The notes: generated by a model not told the origin, from the letters alone. Positions 36,174-46,360 are shown, counted from the stretch's first letter. The stretch is 64,000 nt of DNA from JANJUO01 sp942492935 (GCA_942492935.1 OW818654.1:4402001-4466000), one strand, 5' to 3'. Numbers and translations are program-made.

Positions 36174-37853
36174 TTATTCTGTTAACCAAGTTAGGGCTTT
36201 TTTTGTAATTAAATCATACCAAATTTTCTCATTGTCAGACTCATTGGCTATTTTAATTGATAATTCAAAAAGGCGTTTTACATGAATCGGCTCTGGTATG
36301 TATGTAGCTTTAAATGAATCCTCAACCATTTTCTGAAATATGTGCAATGGTAATGGAACTATTATTGATGTGCCACCATAATAACTGATATTCATTTTAT
36401 GTAATGCATAAAAATGAGCTATACAAGCTTCATTTATTATCGGAGCAATAAACAAACAATATGCAGGTTTGTTTGTCTCTTTTTTAAGTTTTGCCAGATG
36501 TCTTGAAACTGGCTCTCCTTCAGTTTCATATTGTCTTTGTCCAGTTTGCATTGTTACTTCAACTGTTAATGCAAATTCGCCATAATCACAAATAATATCC
36601 GCTTTATTACCTTGGGCTGTTGACATAGGATTGCCAAAATCATCAAATTTAAGATTTGCAATTATATTGCCACCATCCAAAATCGTCATTGCTCGCCATG
36701 TATTCCATTCTAACAATAATGGAGAATCATACATTGATTTGTCAATTATTTGAATGTAAGTAGTTTGAATTTCATCAAAAGTTCGGCGATCTTTTATTGC
36801 AACAATTTGCTCTGAAATAATTCTATTTTTTCTGTTCTCTAATTCATTTTCAAAAATATCTTTAAGTTCAATTAATTTTAGTTGTTGTGGCAAACAGAGA
36901 TCTGGAAACTCAGACTGTATCTTCAGAACAAGTAGTTCTATATTATCAGTTAATAGTGATGGAATTAATGGATTTCCTAAATATTCAACATAATCATGTT
37001 CATTATCAATAAAACAAGGATCTCTTTCGCAATTTGCCAAGAAATAATCAACCTCATCCATTTTTTCAGGAACAATTGAAATTGATTTTCCTAAATGTGA
37101 AATATTTACTAAACCTGTTGCCCTTAAATATCTAACACAAGCATCAGCATAATCTCGCATATTACTTGCCTTAGTTTTTAAGAACTTATCAATAGAATCA
37201 TCATTAGTTTCTCTTGTTCTTGTATCACCAGAACTAATGTCTGATTTATAAATCTCTTTAAGCTCTTTTTCCAAATAAACTGTACGAAACTTCTTATAAT
37301 TCCCTTCGTTTTGGGCTTTTGATAATCTAAATTGCTCTATTTTGCTAATAATCGAATCAAATATTTTATAATCTACCAATTGTAATCCAAAAATCATCAA
37401 CTCATCAAATTTCAAATAACCAAAATAACGAATCAAACGGAATAACTCAAGATATGGTTTTACCCAAAAATTGGCTGAAGTAATAGTCGGTTTATGAAAA
37501 GGTGAAGGTAATTGAAATTTAAGTAGTTGACGTAAAAATATTTCTTCTTTTCTTTTTGATTTAATCAAATCTATACCAGCTGGCGTTAAATTAATTAATG
37601 GAGATAATACAACAAAACCAAGAGATTTTGGTGCTCGGTTGATTCTATCTCTTGCACTAAAAGCAGGATCATTTGCACCTTCTCCATTGAAAAAATTTTC
37701 TTCTTTCAATAGTTTCATAAATGTAGTTTGAGTATTAGTGTTCCATTTTTGACCCGCGAAATGAGAGTTAAGTAACTCAATTTCAGGTATCATTTTTGCA
37801 GGAGATCGAGGCGATGTTGTTACAAATATTAATTTGCTATCAATTTTTGCCAT
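36174..37853 (-). CDS. AlwI-family type II restriction endonuclease
   Basis: The 559-residue protein matches the AlwI family (AlwI, BstNBI, PleI, MlyI) in its C-terminal catalytic region: WNTWRAMTILDGG, then GNKADIICDYGEFALTVEVT, which supplies the acidic residues of the nuclease site, then GEPVSRHLAKLKKETNKPAY. The N-terminal half would be the DNA-recognition part. It lies 6 bases downstream of a Dam-class methylase gene. Characterised relatives cut beside GGATC or GASTC; a GATC-containing site is likely here because the partner methylase is of the GATC type, but this is inference. It is notable for containing five of the 13 GATC sites in the window. Confidence 0.85.
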   Translation of the reverse strand: MAKIDSKLIFVTTSPRSPAKMIPEIELLNSHFAGQKWNTNTQTTFMKLLKEENFFNGEGANDPAFSARDRINRAPKSLGFVVLSPLINLTPAGIDLIKSKRKEEIFLRQLLKFQLPSPFHKPTITSANFWVKPYLELFRLIRYFGYLKFDELMIFGLQLVDYKIFDSIISKIEQFRLSKAQNEGNYKKFRTVYLEKELKEIYKSDISSGDTRTRETNDDSIDKFLKTKASNMRDYADACVRYLRATGLVNISHLGKSISIVPEKMDEVDYFLANCERDPCFIDNEHDYVEYLGNPLIPSLLTDNIELLVLKIQSEFPDLCLPQQLKLIELKDIFENELENRKNRIISEQIVAIKDRRTFDEIQTTYIQIIDKSMYDSPLLLEWNTWRAMTILDGGNIIANLKFDDFGNPMSTAQGNKADIICDYGEFALTVEVTMQTGQRQYETEGEPVSRHLAKLKKETNKPAYCLFIAPIINEACIAHFYALHKMNISYYGGTSIIVPLPLHIFQKMVEDSFKATYIPEPIHVKRLFELSIKIANESDNEKIWYDLITKKALTWLTE

Positions 37854-37859
37854 AAATTT

Positions 37860-38768
37860 CTAAAATCCTATTGCTGTATGAAACTCTATCATTGGATATT
37901 TATTCATTGCCTCATTTCCATAATTTGAAACGATAATATGAGTTGCAGAGGATTTGAATCTATTCCTTATATTTACAGAATATGACTTTCCATATTCATC
38001 AACTATCATATTATCATATAATTTTTCAGTCAGTGGAGTTCTTCCAATTACCATTAATCCTTTACATTTCAAATTTTTAAAGTGATTTGATAATTCAATA
38101 TGATTTTTCTCATTAAAACCATCTTTATACTCTACATTTCCATAATCAGAAAAAACGCAATCATAAGGTGGATCTAAAAAAATAAAATCTTCAGGATTTA
38201 CCATTTCAAAAATATATTTATAATCTAAGTTGTAAATTTCAGTATTTGAAAGTAATTTGCTATGAGCTTTTGTTATTAAACGGGTATTAAGGTTTGCATA
38301 TCGACCATAAGGCACATTGAATTCGCCTTTTGAATTATATCTAATCATACCTGAATAAGCTGTTTTATTTATGAAAAAATACAAGAGCCCATCGGAATAT
38401 TTCTTTTCGGTCAAATCGTTGAACATATCTCTGATTTGATAATATAACACTTCATTATCATCTTCAACTCTTAAATTTGGGGTTTTTGATTTTAAATCTT
38501 CAAATTTTCTTCGATTGATAATGTACATTTTCTCTATTTCAAGAAGTTCTTTATTTAGTGTCTCAAAATTAGATTTTACACATTTATAAAAAGCCATTAA
38601 TTTTGAGTTAATGTCGTTTATTATAGCATTCTTTGGTTCTAAATAAAAGTACAAAGCTCCGCCACCAAAGAAGGGTTCTATATATCTTCCTTTATATTGA
38701 GGAATGTGTTTAATTAAATGTGGTATTTCATTCGATTTACCACCCCTATATTTGATTATCGGCTTCAT
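37860..38768 (-). CDS. D12-class (Dam/DpnII-like) DNA adenine methyltransferase
   Basis: The 302-residue class alpha N6-adenine methylase shows the N-terminal KYRGGKSNEIPHL, motif I IEPFFGGGALYFYL, and the catalytic motif IV FLDPPYDCVFSDYG. Length and order fit Dam, M.DpnII and the methylases of AlwI-type systems, whose sites contain GATC. It is first in the two-gene restriction-modification operon, so protection is made before the nuclease. One GATC (38171) lies in its own gene, near the DPPY codons. No vsr or control-protein gene is present. Confidence 0.92.
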   Translation of the reverse strand: MKPIIKYRGGKSNEIPHLIKHIPQYKGRYIEPFFGGGALYFYLEPKNAIINDINSKLMAFYKCVKSNFETLNKELLEIEKMYIINRRKFEDLKSKTPNLRVEDDNEVLYYQIRDMFNDLTEKKYSDGLLYFFINKTAYSGMIRYNSKGEFNVPYGRYANLNTRLITKAHSKLLSNTEIYNLDYKYIFEMVNPEDFIFLDPPYDCVFSDYGNVEYKDGFNEKNHIELSNHFKNLKCKGLMVIGRTPLTEKLYDNMIVDEYGKSYSVNIRNRFKSSATHIIVSNYGNEAMNKYPMIEFHTAIGF

Positions 38769-39045
38769 AAATTTAGCTAATAAATTCTCTGATTAATTAA
38801 GAAAATTACAATACAATTTATTAAGTGAAGTATAAATATGATTAATATTGTTATAATCATAATCATAAAATACTTAATTTAATCACAATTTAAGACAAAT
38901 AAATATTCCTCTGTATCAAGTAATTACAAATCAAATTCAGCTGTTAAAATGCTATTGTATTGTAAATTATTTCAAATTAAACATATTTCCTATCATTAAT
39001 ATTTGTTTGGAATATTGTATTTTTGTAATTTTTGTGAGAATAGTT

Positions 39046-40257
39046 ATGAAGTTTCTGCATATTTCAGATATTCATCTTGGTAGAAGACAGGTTGGTACAG
39101 TTGGTGATTATGCAAAAAAGCGATACAAAGATTTCTTTGATGCTTTTTTGTATATGATTGATTATGCAGTTGTGAATAAACTTGATGCTATTATTATAGC
39201 AGGTGATTTATTCGACAAGAAGGAAATAAATCCAGACATTCTTGCAAATACAATGACAATTCTTGATATTGCTCGAAGAAATAATATTCCTGTTATTGCA
39301 ATTGAAGGTAATCATGATAATTTTCAAGAATCGAATAGTCAAGATTCTTGGTTGTTGTATCTGGAAGATTTTGGTTTGCTTAAGAGACCATATTATAAAT
39401 ATGAAGATGAGAAATATCAATTTTTCCCGATAGTGATTGACGATATTAATTTTTATGGAATTGGTTATAATGGTGCTTTCACTGATGCCGTTATTACTGC
39501 CTTTGCTGAAAGTATTGATGATAATGATAACAGCAAAAACGTTTTGATTACTCATACAGCTATTGCTGGAGATACATTATTTCATGGGACTGTAAAATCT
39601 GACACAATTGCACTATTACAAAATAAATGTGTGTATGTAGCAGGCGGTCATTTTCATAAATTCTCAGCGTACCCAAAAGACAATCCATTCTTTTTTGTGC
39701 CTGGTAGTTTGGAATATTGGGACCATGGAGAATTTAAACAAAAGAAAGGTGGTGTTGTATTCGATACTGAAACTCGTGAATATCAATATATTAATAGCAA
39801 GGCGAGAACTGTAGTTAATATTTCACTTGTTAATGACCACGAGGACTTATCAGATTTTTACAATTACTTTTATCAAGAACTTGAGAAATTTCAATATGAT
39901 TCAGAATGTATAGTGAGTATCGAAATAAAAAATAATTCAGTTTATTTTCCAGATAGTAATGATTTGGAACAATTAGTTTATGAAAAAGGGGTACTGAAAG
40001 TTTTCATTAATTTTATGAATGATTCAAGCAAAAAATATTCGGAATTGATTGGCAAAAATTTGTTAATTGAGGATATTGAAGAAGATATTATAAAAAAATG
40101 GGAACATTTTTCAGCTAATATTCCACAAAGTTTAAGCACTTTGAAGCTATTAAAACAATATCAAATTCAAAATACTAATGATAGTTTGGATAACTTTAAA
40201 AGCTTATTTGATAACTGGATTGAATCAATAATTGAAAGAGAAAGAAATGAAAATTAA
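39046..40257 (+). CDS. sbcD: DNA repair exonuclease SbcD/Mre11
   Basis: The 403-residue metallophosphoesterase begins MKFLHISDIHLGRRQ (start ATG 39046; an upstream TTG at 39007 adds non-homologous residues). Metal-site motifs follow in order: GDLFDKKEI, EGNHDN, ITHTAIAG and GGHFHKF. The C-terminal part is a capping region and the segment that binds SbcC. Its last 11 bases overlap the sbcC start, which is typical of the sbcDC pair. It processes DNA ends and hairpins, which is relevant in a genome this rich in long palindromes. Confidence 0.92.
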   Translation: MKFLHISDIHLGRRQVGTVGDYAKKRYKDFFDAFLYMIDYAVVNKLDAIIIAGDLFDKKEINPDILANTMTILDIARRNNIPVIAIEGNHDNFQESNSQDSWLLYLEDFGLLKRPYYKYEDEKYQFFPIVIDDINFYGIGYNGAFTDAVITAFAESIDDNDNSKNVLITHTAIAGDTLFHGTVKSDTIALLQNKCVYVAGGHFHKFSAYPKDNPFFFVPGSLEYWDHGEFKQKKGGVVFDTETREYQYINSKARTVVNISLVNDHEDLSDFYNYFYQELEKFQYDSECIVSIEIKNNSVYFPDSNDLEQLVYEKGVLKVFINFMNDSSKKYSELIGKNLLIEDIEEDIIKKWEHFSANIPQSLSTLKLLKQYQIQNTNDSLDNFKSLFDNWIESIIERERNEN

Positions 40258-43093
40258 TAGTATAAAATTGCAAAATTTCAGGTCGCATACTAATTTTGAA
40301 ACAGAATTTAATGCGGGAATTAATCTTTTACTTGGGAAAAATGGTGCTGGAAAATCATCAATTCTTGAAGCAATTGGATTAGCTTTGTTTGATGCAAAAC
40401 CGCGAACAAAATTAGAAGAAACTATAAAAATTGGCAATAAATTTACTGTAATTGATATTAGTTTCCAAGCAAATGATGGAAATATATATCGAGTTGAACG
40501 TAAAATTGGGCAGGGTGCATTTCTTAGATTATATGCAAATAATGAATCCACTCCTCGTTATACAGCTGATAATACCAAAATTTTCATCAAAGAATTAGTT
40601 GGATTAGATACTAATTCAGATGTTATTTATAAAAATATAATCACAGCAGAACAGAATAAATTAACAGATATTTTCCAATTAACTGAAGCAAAACGAGCGG
40701 AAGAGTTTAACAAAATATTTGATACTGCTATTTACAGAGAAATTTATTCTAAATATTCTTTTAAGGTTTTAGCCGATTATCTAAATCAACTTCAATTAGC
40801 AAATAATTCAATTTCAATTCATAAATCTAATTTAAAAAATTCAGAAGAATTGAATAGTTCTTTGAATAATCTTAAATCAGAATTGAATGATTCAGAAAAA
40901 GAAGATGAGATTATAATAAAAAAAATAGCAGAATTGGAAATTCAAAAACAAGAAATTGAATCTGAAATTGATAAAATTAAAAAGTTGAAAAATGAAATTT
41001 CAAGTAAAAATTCCCGAATAAATGATATTGAAAGAATGCTTGCAAAGTTGAATGAAGATTTGATTTCAGCAAATAATTCACTAAATATTGTTAAATCAAA
41101 TTTTGAATTTTACGAAAAATATCAAACATTGAATAATCAATTAAATTTATATGCTGAAAAAATCAAAAATTTAGAAAAAATCGAATCAAAAAAAAGAAAA
41201 GTTGAAAATGAAATAATTATAGAGGAGAAAGATTTATATACTTTGACTGTAAAAATCACAACTAACAACGATTTAATTGATTCGAAATCTAATGAAAATA
41301 TTTCAATAGCAGAAAAAATACAAGCTGATAATGACAATTTGAATTTAATTGATTCACAATTGCGAGAAGTCAATTACAAAATTCAAATCATCAATAAAAC
41401 AAAAGCAGATTTCAATAATTTATTAGCGATTAGAAATAGAAAATTAAACGAAATTGATTCAATTTCAAAATTAATCAATACAAAAAACAGCAATTTAATT
41501 GATGAAAATGAAATTCGAAATTTAATTCTTGTTAATCAGGAAAAATTAAATATTTTTGATATTCAGAAGATTGAAAAAGTAAAATTAGAAACAGAGAAAG
41601 AGCAATTAAACGAACGTAATAAAATTCTCAAAGAAGCAAAAGCAAAATTGAAAGGTTCTATTTGTCCATATTTTGATTCGAAGTGCAAAAATATTGATGA
41701 TAATTTAAATTCTAATTCATTTTTTGATACAAAAACAGATGAAATAAATAGAGAACTTGCTATAATTAATGATAGATTAAAGTCATTGAAATCAATTGAA
41801 AAAGATACCGATATTTGCAAGAATGAAATCAATCAGTTGAATAATCAAATTTTGAATAATAAGAATTTACAACTTGAAATAGAAAAATATAAAAGTAGTT
41901 TGAATGTACTTTATGAAGAATTGAAAACTAATTTAAGTGAAATTGAATTAGCATATTCGAACCATACAATTCCATTTAATTTTGATAGAAATAATCTTGA
42001 ATTATCATTTAACAATTTAAATCTGCAGTTTAATGAATTCAACAATTTACTCACTGAATTGCATACAAATAAAAAGAATGTAGAAAAAAATATTAGTGAA
42101 TTATCAAAGAAATCTAATTCCATTAAAGCTGAAATTAACAAATTAAATCTTGAAAATACGGCTAATTCTAAGCAAATCAGTAACATAAATGATTCACTTC
42201 TAACAAAGAAATCTGAAGTAATGATATTAGAGGAACAAGTAATTAATTTGCCAAATTTAAAAAGTGAAAATGAAATTGCAAGGAAAGAAGCTGAAAAGAT
42301 AAAACCACAATTCATTCTCTACACTAAAAATTTTGAAAATTCTCAAAAAGTAAAAAGTTTATCAGAACAAATAACTATCGAAACTAATTTAAAATCTGCG
42401 ATTGCAACAGAAATTATTAATTTAAATTTTGAATTAAATAAAACTGACCAATCAGAAATTGAATCAAAATTTGGAATTATTATTGAAAGTATCAAGTCAA
42501 GTAATGAAAAGAGAAGAAATATTACTGCAAAAATTGCAACTGCAAAATCTGAAATTGCTAATTTAATCAACGACTTAAATGAAAACTATGAACTTGAAAA
42601 TAAGATTAAATTACTTGAAAATGAAACTACGAAATTAGATAGAAAAATTCAGCTTACAAATAAATTCCGTGATAATGTAAATTCAATGGGTACAATCGTA
42701 GCTGGAAGACTATTATTGGAAATTGCCAGAAAAGCTGGTGAGAATTATCAAAGAATTTCAGGTAAAGCCGAAACTATTGAATGGATTAATAATGAAACAG
42801 ACAAGTATCAAGTTTATCTAATTGATAACGCCACAAAAGTACGAAGAAAATTTGAGTTGCTTTCAGGTGGAGAGCAAGTTTCTGTGGCTATTGCTATTAG
42901 AACTGCACTTGCCCAATCCTTAACATCAGCAAATTTTGCAATTTTTGACGAGCCAACAGTAAATTTAGATGTAGAACGTAAAGATTTATTATCAAGGTCA
43001 TTACATTATATGTTAGAAAATCTTGAACAAGTATTGATAGTTACTCACGATGATACATTTAGAGAAATGGCAGAAGCAATAGAGATTGGATAG
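40247..43093 (+). CDS. sbcC: SbcC/Rad50 ATPase with unusual zinc-hook motif
   Basis: The 948-residue SMC-like ATPase starts MKINSIKLQNFRSH (ATG 40247; a reading to 40232 adds 5 residues). Walker A LLGKNGAGKSS is near residue 30. Long Lys/Glu/Asn/Ile coiled coils fill about residues 190-800. The signature LSGGEQVSVAIAIRTAL, Walker B FAIFDEPTVNLD and switch His VTHDDTF are at the end. At the coil apex, where Rad50/SbcC proteins carry CxxC, it has CPYFDSKC, a Cys pair six residues apart. With SbcD it forms the ATP-dependent nuclease that cleaves hairpins. Confidence 0.92.
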   Translation: MKINSIKLQNFRSHTNFETEFNAGINLLLGKNGAGKSSILEAIGLALFDAKPRTKLEETIKIGNKFTVIDISFQANDGNIYRVERKIGQGAFLRLYANNESTPRYTADNTKIFIKELVGLDTNSDVIYKNIITAEQNKLTDIFQLTEAKRAEEFNKIFDTAIYREIYSKYSFKVLADYLNQLQLANNSISIHKSNLKNSEELNSSLNNLKSELNDSEKEDEIIIKKIAELEIQKQEIESEIDKIKKLKNEISSKNSRINDIERMLAKLNEDLISANNSLNIVKSNFEFYEKYQTLNNQLNLYAEKIKNLEKIESKKRKVENEIIIEEKDLYTLTVKITTNNDLIDSKSNENISIAEKIQADNDNLNLIDSQLREVNYKIQIINKTKADFNNLLAIRNRKLNEIDSISKLINTKNSNLIDENEIRNLILVNQEKLNIFDIQKIEKVKLETEKEQLNERNKILKEAKAKLKGSICPYFDSKCKNIDDNLNSNSFFDTKTDEINRELAIINDRLKSLKSIEKDTDICKNEINQLNNQILNNKNLQLEIEKYKSSLNVLYEELKTNLSEIELAYSNHTIPFNFDRNNLELSFNNLNLQFNEFNNLLTELHTNKKNVEKNISELSKKSNSIKAEINKLNLENTANSKQISNINDSLLTKKSEVMILEEQVINLPNLKSENEIARKEAEKIKPQFILYTKNFENSQKVKSLSEQITIETNLKSAIATEIINLNFELNKTDQSEIESKFGIIIESIKSSNEKRRNITAKIATAKSEIANLINDLNENYELENKIKLLENETTKLDRKIQLTNKFRDNVNSMGTIVAGRLLLEIARKAGENYQRISGKAETIEWINNETDKYQVYLIDNATKVRRKFELLSGGEQVSVAIAIRTALAQSLTSANFAIFDEPTVNLDVERKDLLSRSLHYMLENLEQVLIVTHDDTFREMAEAIEIG

Positions 43094-43482
43094 AAAAAAA
43101 ATATATATTCTCATAGAAATCGTTGATTTGAAATGGCTTGAAATTTTCAGATGGCAGATAAAATCCTAATTGACAGAGTTTTGAAAACTTCAGAAGGATT
43201 TTTATGAGGCAAATCGTAATTTCGAGTTTTGCTAGAAATTCTGCAAAAATTTATATAAGAACAATTGCTGGATTCCTCACTATGTTCTGAATGGCAATTT
43301 CACGTGTGTCATGCTGAATTTAGTTCAGCATCGAAGTAATGGATTCTGAAACAAGTTCGGAATGGCTGGAATATAGATTCCTCACCTTGTTCCGAATGAC
43401 GATATTCAAGAATGGATTCTGAAACGAGTTCAGAATGACGTTTTTCAAGAGTTTCATTCCTAATTTGAGGAGGAATATATGC

Positions 43483-43515
43483 AGATGTCCAACACTTTCA
43501 AAGTGGTGGACATCT
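43483..43515. repeat. 33-bp RAYT-type palindrome, diverged copy
   Basis: It has the same arms as the array at 13450-13694, but the centre reads TTTCAAAG and one arm has GTGGTGG for GTGTTGG. It lies 30 kb from the RAYT pseudogene, so the palindrome family is dispersed in the genome. Confidence 0.8.
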
Positions 43516-43616
43516 TGTTTCAAAATTGACGGTATTCAAGAATTGATTCTGAAACAAGTTCAAAATGACAATTTGTTTTCCGTGTCATTCCGCACTTGAT
43601 GCGGAATCTAATATGC

Positions 43617-43649
43617 AGATGTCCAACACTTTGAAAGTGTTGGACATCT
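43617..43649. repeat. 33-bp RAYT-type palindrome, intact copy
   Basis: The arm AGATGTCCAACACTTT, a central G and a perfect reverse complement are present, followed by TGTTTCGAAA, as with the diverged copy 134 bp upstream. It lies 45 bases beyond the convergent acylase gene stop. Confidence 0.85.
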
Positions 43650-43693
43650 TGTTTCGAAATAATAGAGAAACAATTGATGTTTTTTTTACAAAA

Positions 43694-45865
43694 CTATTTT
43701 TTTATTATCTTTGAAGTAAATACTTTTCCATTAGTTGTGATATTTATAAAATATGCACCATCTGCAACAATATCATTATTAGAATTTCTACCATTCCAAA
43801 ATATTCTATATTCCCCGAAATTCATATAACTATCTGCGAGAGTTGTAATTCTTCTACCAAAACTATCAAAAATTTCAATCGTTGTTTTTGAATAACTTGG
43901 AACAAAAAATTTAATCTCAATATTATTAGAAAATGGATTTGGATAATTTGCCATGTCAAGAACAACATCTTTTTCAACTGAACTTGGTGTTAAAGCTCCA
44001 AAATACCATTCTTTATATTGCCAATTATTAAATCTTGCCCATTGGTCATTTAGATGAGTTGAATACTCACCTTTTGTATTTCTGAACTCACTTTGACCGG
44101 GAGGTAATATATTTTCTTCGATAACATACTCATTGCCAAACATTTCCACAGATTGTTGATAAGTACCGTGTGCTTGAATTGCAAAAGGTACAATTTTAAT
44201 ATCATTATAAGTTAACTTTGGTTTTGTTTTAATGAAATTATCAATATTTTCAACATTTGTCCCAAGATAATTGGTCGAGGTCCAAGGAATATTATCACCA
44301 TTATTCCAATTTTTTGATGGTTTGTTATTCCAATTAACATAATATCCCTGCTTATTATTTTTATCCTTTGGCAAGTCATCAAAATTCATTATACCTTTCC
44401 ATTCTTGAGTTCCATCTCCTTTTCGAGGTAACCGAGGGTCAATACCATCGCTTCTATCTACATAATAACCAGAGTGCCAAAAATAAATATCATTGTTACC
44501 ATCAATAACAAATGAATTAAATGACATAGGATTGTTTTTTAGAACTTCTTCAAAATCAGATGCAGAATTAGCTTTATTTCCTTTATAAAGTCCTGAAAAC
44601 ATTTTTAATTCCTTCTTGTAAAAAGTACTTTTTAATGAATATACTTTGTTATTACTATAATCCTCTCCAATAATTGGACCATGTATTGTTCTGTAAACAG
44701 GTACATAAATATTATCATATTCAAAGCCATTCATCACTCCAGTTAATACTTTTACAGTATCGTGAATTAATTCTACATCCACCCATCCATTATTAAAGAA
44801 ACTTTTTTGAGCGATAAAATCAACGGAATCTATAAAAACATCATTATTATCACTCAAACCAGAAGTGAATGTCCAAGCAATTTTTTCATTTCGACCTACT
44901 AATACAAAAGGTACTCCAGCTACTGAAATTCCACCACAATGGTAAGTTGGACAAGTCAATTCTACTTCATTAACTGGACCTGCAATATCTTTTTGCGGTG
45001 TTCCCATTTGCGGACATCCTAACATCAATGCAGAGTTATTTACTGATTTTATAGGAGAAGCAATAACAGCAAAACTGCCAAATTTATTAGGAACATTTAA
45101 TTCTTTGTTTGTATTAACTATTAGTGCCTTTTTTGATGCAATTTGTTGCAAAACGATTGGATTTATATTAAAATCATTTTGGAAAAATGATTGGATTTTC
45201 CCTATTGGAGAATCTGGTATTGTAGTAAAAGTTGCAGTATCATTTATTGGTCTATTTTTTTCAAACCAATTAGTACCATTTTGCTTTAACTCAACCATTC
45301 TTTCTAATTCTTCCCCTCCAAACGAGCCAAATACTCTTCCAAAATAAACCATAACAGCAACAGTGTGCTCAGGTTTCCACTCTGGAATTTTCCAACCAAT
45401 GAACTCTAATTGAGCAAGTGAATAATGTTTGTAAACACTTGGATTGTTCTTTGCTGAATCTAAAAATCTATTGATACCGTCTGAATATGCTATTATAGCA
45501 GTTTTTACTTCAGTATCAAGCTCCTCAAACATAGAGATTAATTCATTTCTTTGATAATATTCTCTACGAACGGCTTTATCAAACTCGGTATAATCATCAT
45601 TAATTAATAAACCAATTTCTGACATTGTCCCAGTGGAAGTTCTTCTGTGCATTTCAAGTTGCAAAGTCCTATCTTGAGCTACTGCGAAACCTTGTCCAAA
45701 GAACATTGCCGCTTCATTATCTGCTTGAATATGTGGAACACCAAATTCATCACGAATAATCATAACGATTGAATTATCAGGTGCTTTTAATTTTAGAGTG
45801 TCAAGTGAATAGGATTGTATAAAAGAAAACAATATAAAAGCAAAAATTAAATACCTAAAACGCAT
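43694..45865 (-). CDS. Penicillin-acylase-family Ntn hydrolase with T9SS sorting domain
   Basis: The 723-residue precursor has a signal peptide (YLIFAFILFSFIQSYS). The acylase alpha part shows IIRDEFGVPHIQADNEAAMFF and GFAVAQDRTLQLEMHRR. After a linker the nucleophile Ser should be the Ser of NKFGSFAVIAS near residue 264, where autocleavage would create the beta subunit; canonical enzymes read GSNA here. Further beta motifs are GRNEKIAWTFTSGLSDNNDVF and VNWNNKPSKNW. The last 75 residues (YPNPFSNN, YDxFGRR-like FDSFGRR, and the basic end) form a T9SS type A sorting domain, so it is probably secreted or surface-bound. It probably hydrolyses amides such as acyl-homoserine lactones or beta-lactam side chains, but the substrate is unknown. 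Confidence 0.9.
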   Translation of the reverse strand: MRFRYLIFAFILFSFIQSYSLDTLKLKAPDNSIVMIIRDEFGVPHIQADNEAAMFFGQGFAVAQDRTLQLEMHRRTSTGTMSEIGLLINDDYTEFDKAVRREYYQRNELISMFEELDTEVKTAIIAYSDGINRFLDSAKNNPSVYKHYSLAQLEFIGWKIPEWKPEHTVAVMVYFGRVFGSFGGEELERMVELKQNGTNWFEKNRPINDTATFTTIPDSPIGKIQSFFQNDFNINPIVLQQIASKKALIVNTNKELNVPNKFGSFAVIASPIKSVNNSALMLGCPQMGTPQKDIAGPVNEVELTCPTYHCGGISVAGVPFVLVGRNEKIAWTFTSGLSDNNDVFIDSVDFIAQKSFFNNGWVDVELIHDTVKVLTGVMNGFEYDNIYVPVYRTIHGPIIGEDYSNNKVYSLKSTFYKKELKMFSGLYKGNKANSASDFEEVLKNNPMSFNSFVIDGNNDIYFWHSGYYVDRSDGIDPRLPRKGDGTQEWKGIMNFDDLPKDKNNKQGYYVNWNNKPSKNWNNGDNIPWTSTNYLGTNVENIDNFIKTKPKLTYNDIKIVPFAIQAHGTYQQSVEMFGNEYVIEENILPPGQSEFRNTKGEYSTHLNDQWARFNNWQYKEWYFGALTPSSVEKDVVLDMANYPNPFSNNIEIKFFVPSYSKTTIEIFDSFGRRITTLADSYMNFGEYRIFWNGRNSNNDIVADGAYFINITTNGKVFTSKIIKK

Positions 45866-45949
45866 AATTGCACTCCGTTAAAATTATTAAAACAACGACT
45901 GTATATACGCAAAAAATCAAATAATGTTTTAATGAAAGATATACTTTCA

Positions 45950-46360
45950 TTAATCGATTATATAATCAAAATCAATTAACATAAATCTAATAAAATCATT
46001 TTCTTGAATTGTTTTAAATTTCAAATTTTTGAATTCAGCACCATGAAATGATTTACCATTTTTTTCAATAAGATTTTTTAATTTGTATATTTGTGGAAAT
46101 TCCATTGAAATAACTGCACAGATATTTTCATTCTGAATATTAAATTGCAGTTCTTTTCTGTCTTTTAATTGCTTTATTTCTTTGAACCAAAATCTAAGTT
46201 CATTTTTATCGGTTCTACTGATTGAACGACTTAACTCATTCTTGTAGATTTGGTTTTCTGGAGGATAATTTCTAAATATTGGATTATTATTAGTGCAATC
46301 AGGTCTATCACATGAAGCAATAAACAAACACAATAAAATGGACAGCCACATAAATTTCAT
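45950..46360 (-). CDS. Hypothetical lipoprotein
   Basis: The start at ATG 46360 gives MKFMWLSILLCLFIASC, a lipoprotein signal peptide with an acylated Cys; the frame is open 10 residues further upstream without a signal-like start. The mature part (about 119 residues) is polar and shows no domain I know, with a Cys-rich beginning CDRPDC. It is a single gene between the acylase and L,D-transpeptidase genes, on the same strand as both. The function is unknown. Confidence 0.65.
   Translation of the reverse strand: MKFMWLSILLCLFIASCDRPDCTNNNPIFRNYPPENQIYKNELSRSISRTDKNELRFWFKEIKQLKDRKELQFNIQNENICAVISMEFPQIYKLKNLIEKNGKSFHGAEFKNLKFKTIQENDFIRFMLIDFDYIID

Larger units (their letters stand above)
43094..43693. 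repeat. 600-bp gap packed with short dispersed repeats
   Basis: It contains three or more copies of GGATTCTGAAACAAGTTC plus GAATG (near 43338, 43414 and 43533; also 26901). There is an inverted version ATTCCTCACCTTGTTCCGAA near 43378, and a further one, CATTCCGCACTTGATGCGGA, near 43585. Two copies of the 33-bp RAYT palindrome lie at 43483-43515 (three changed bases) and 43617-43649 (perfect). No gene is seen. Confidence 0.75.

Noticed and set aside
36174..38768. Defence island or prophage around the restriction-modification pair
   Set aside because: Neighbours are housekeeping (RsmB, SbcDC) and no integrase, phage or other defence gene is visible; it looks like a lone two-gene cassette.
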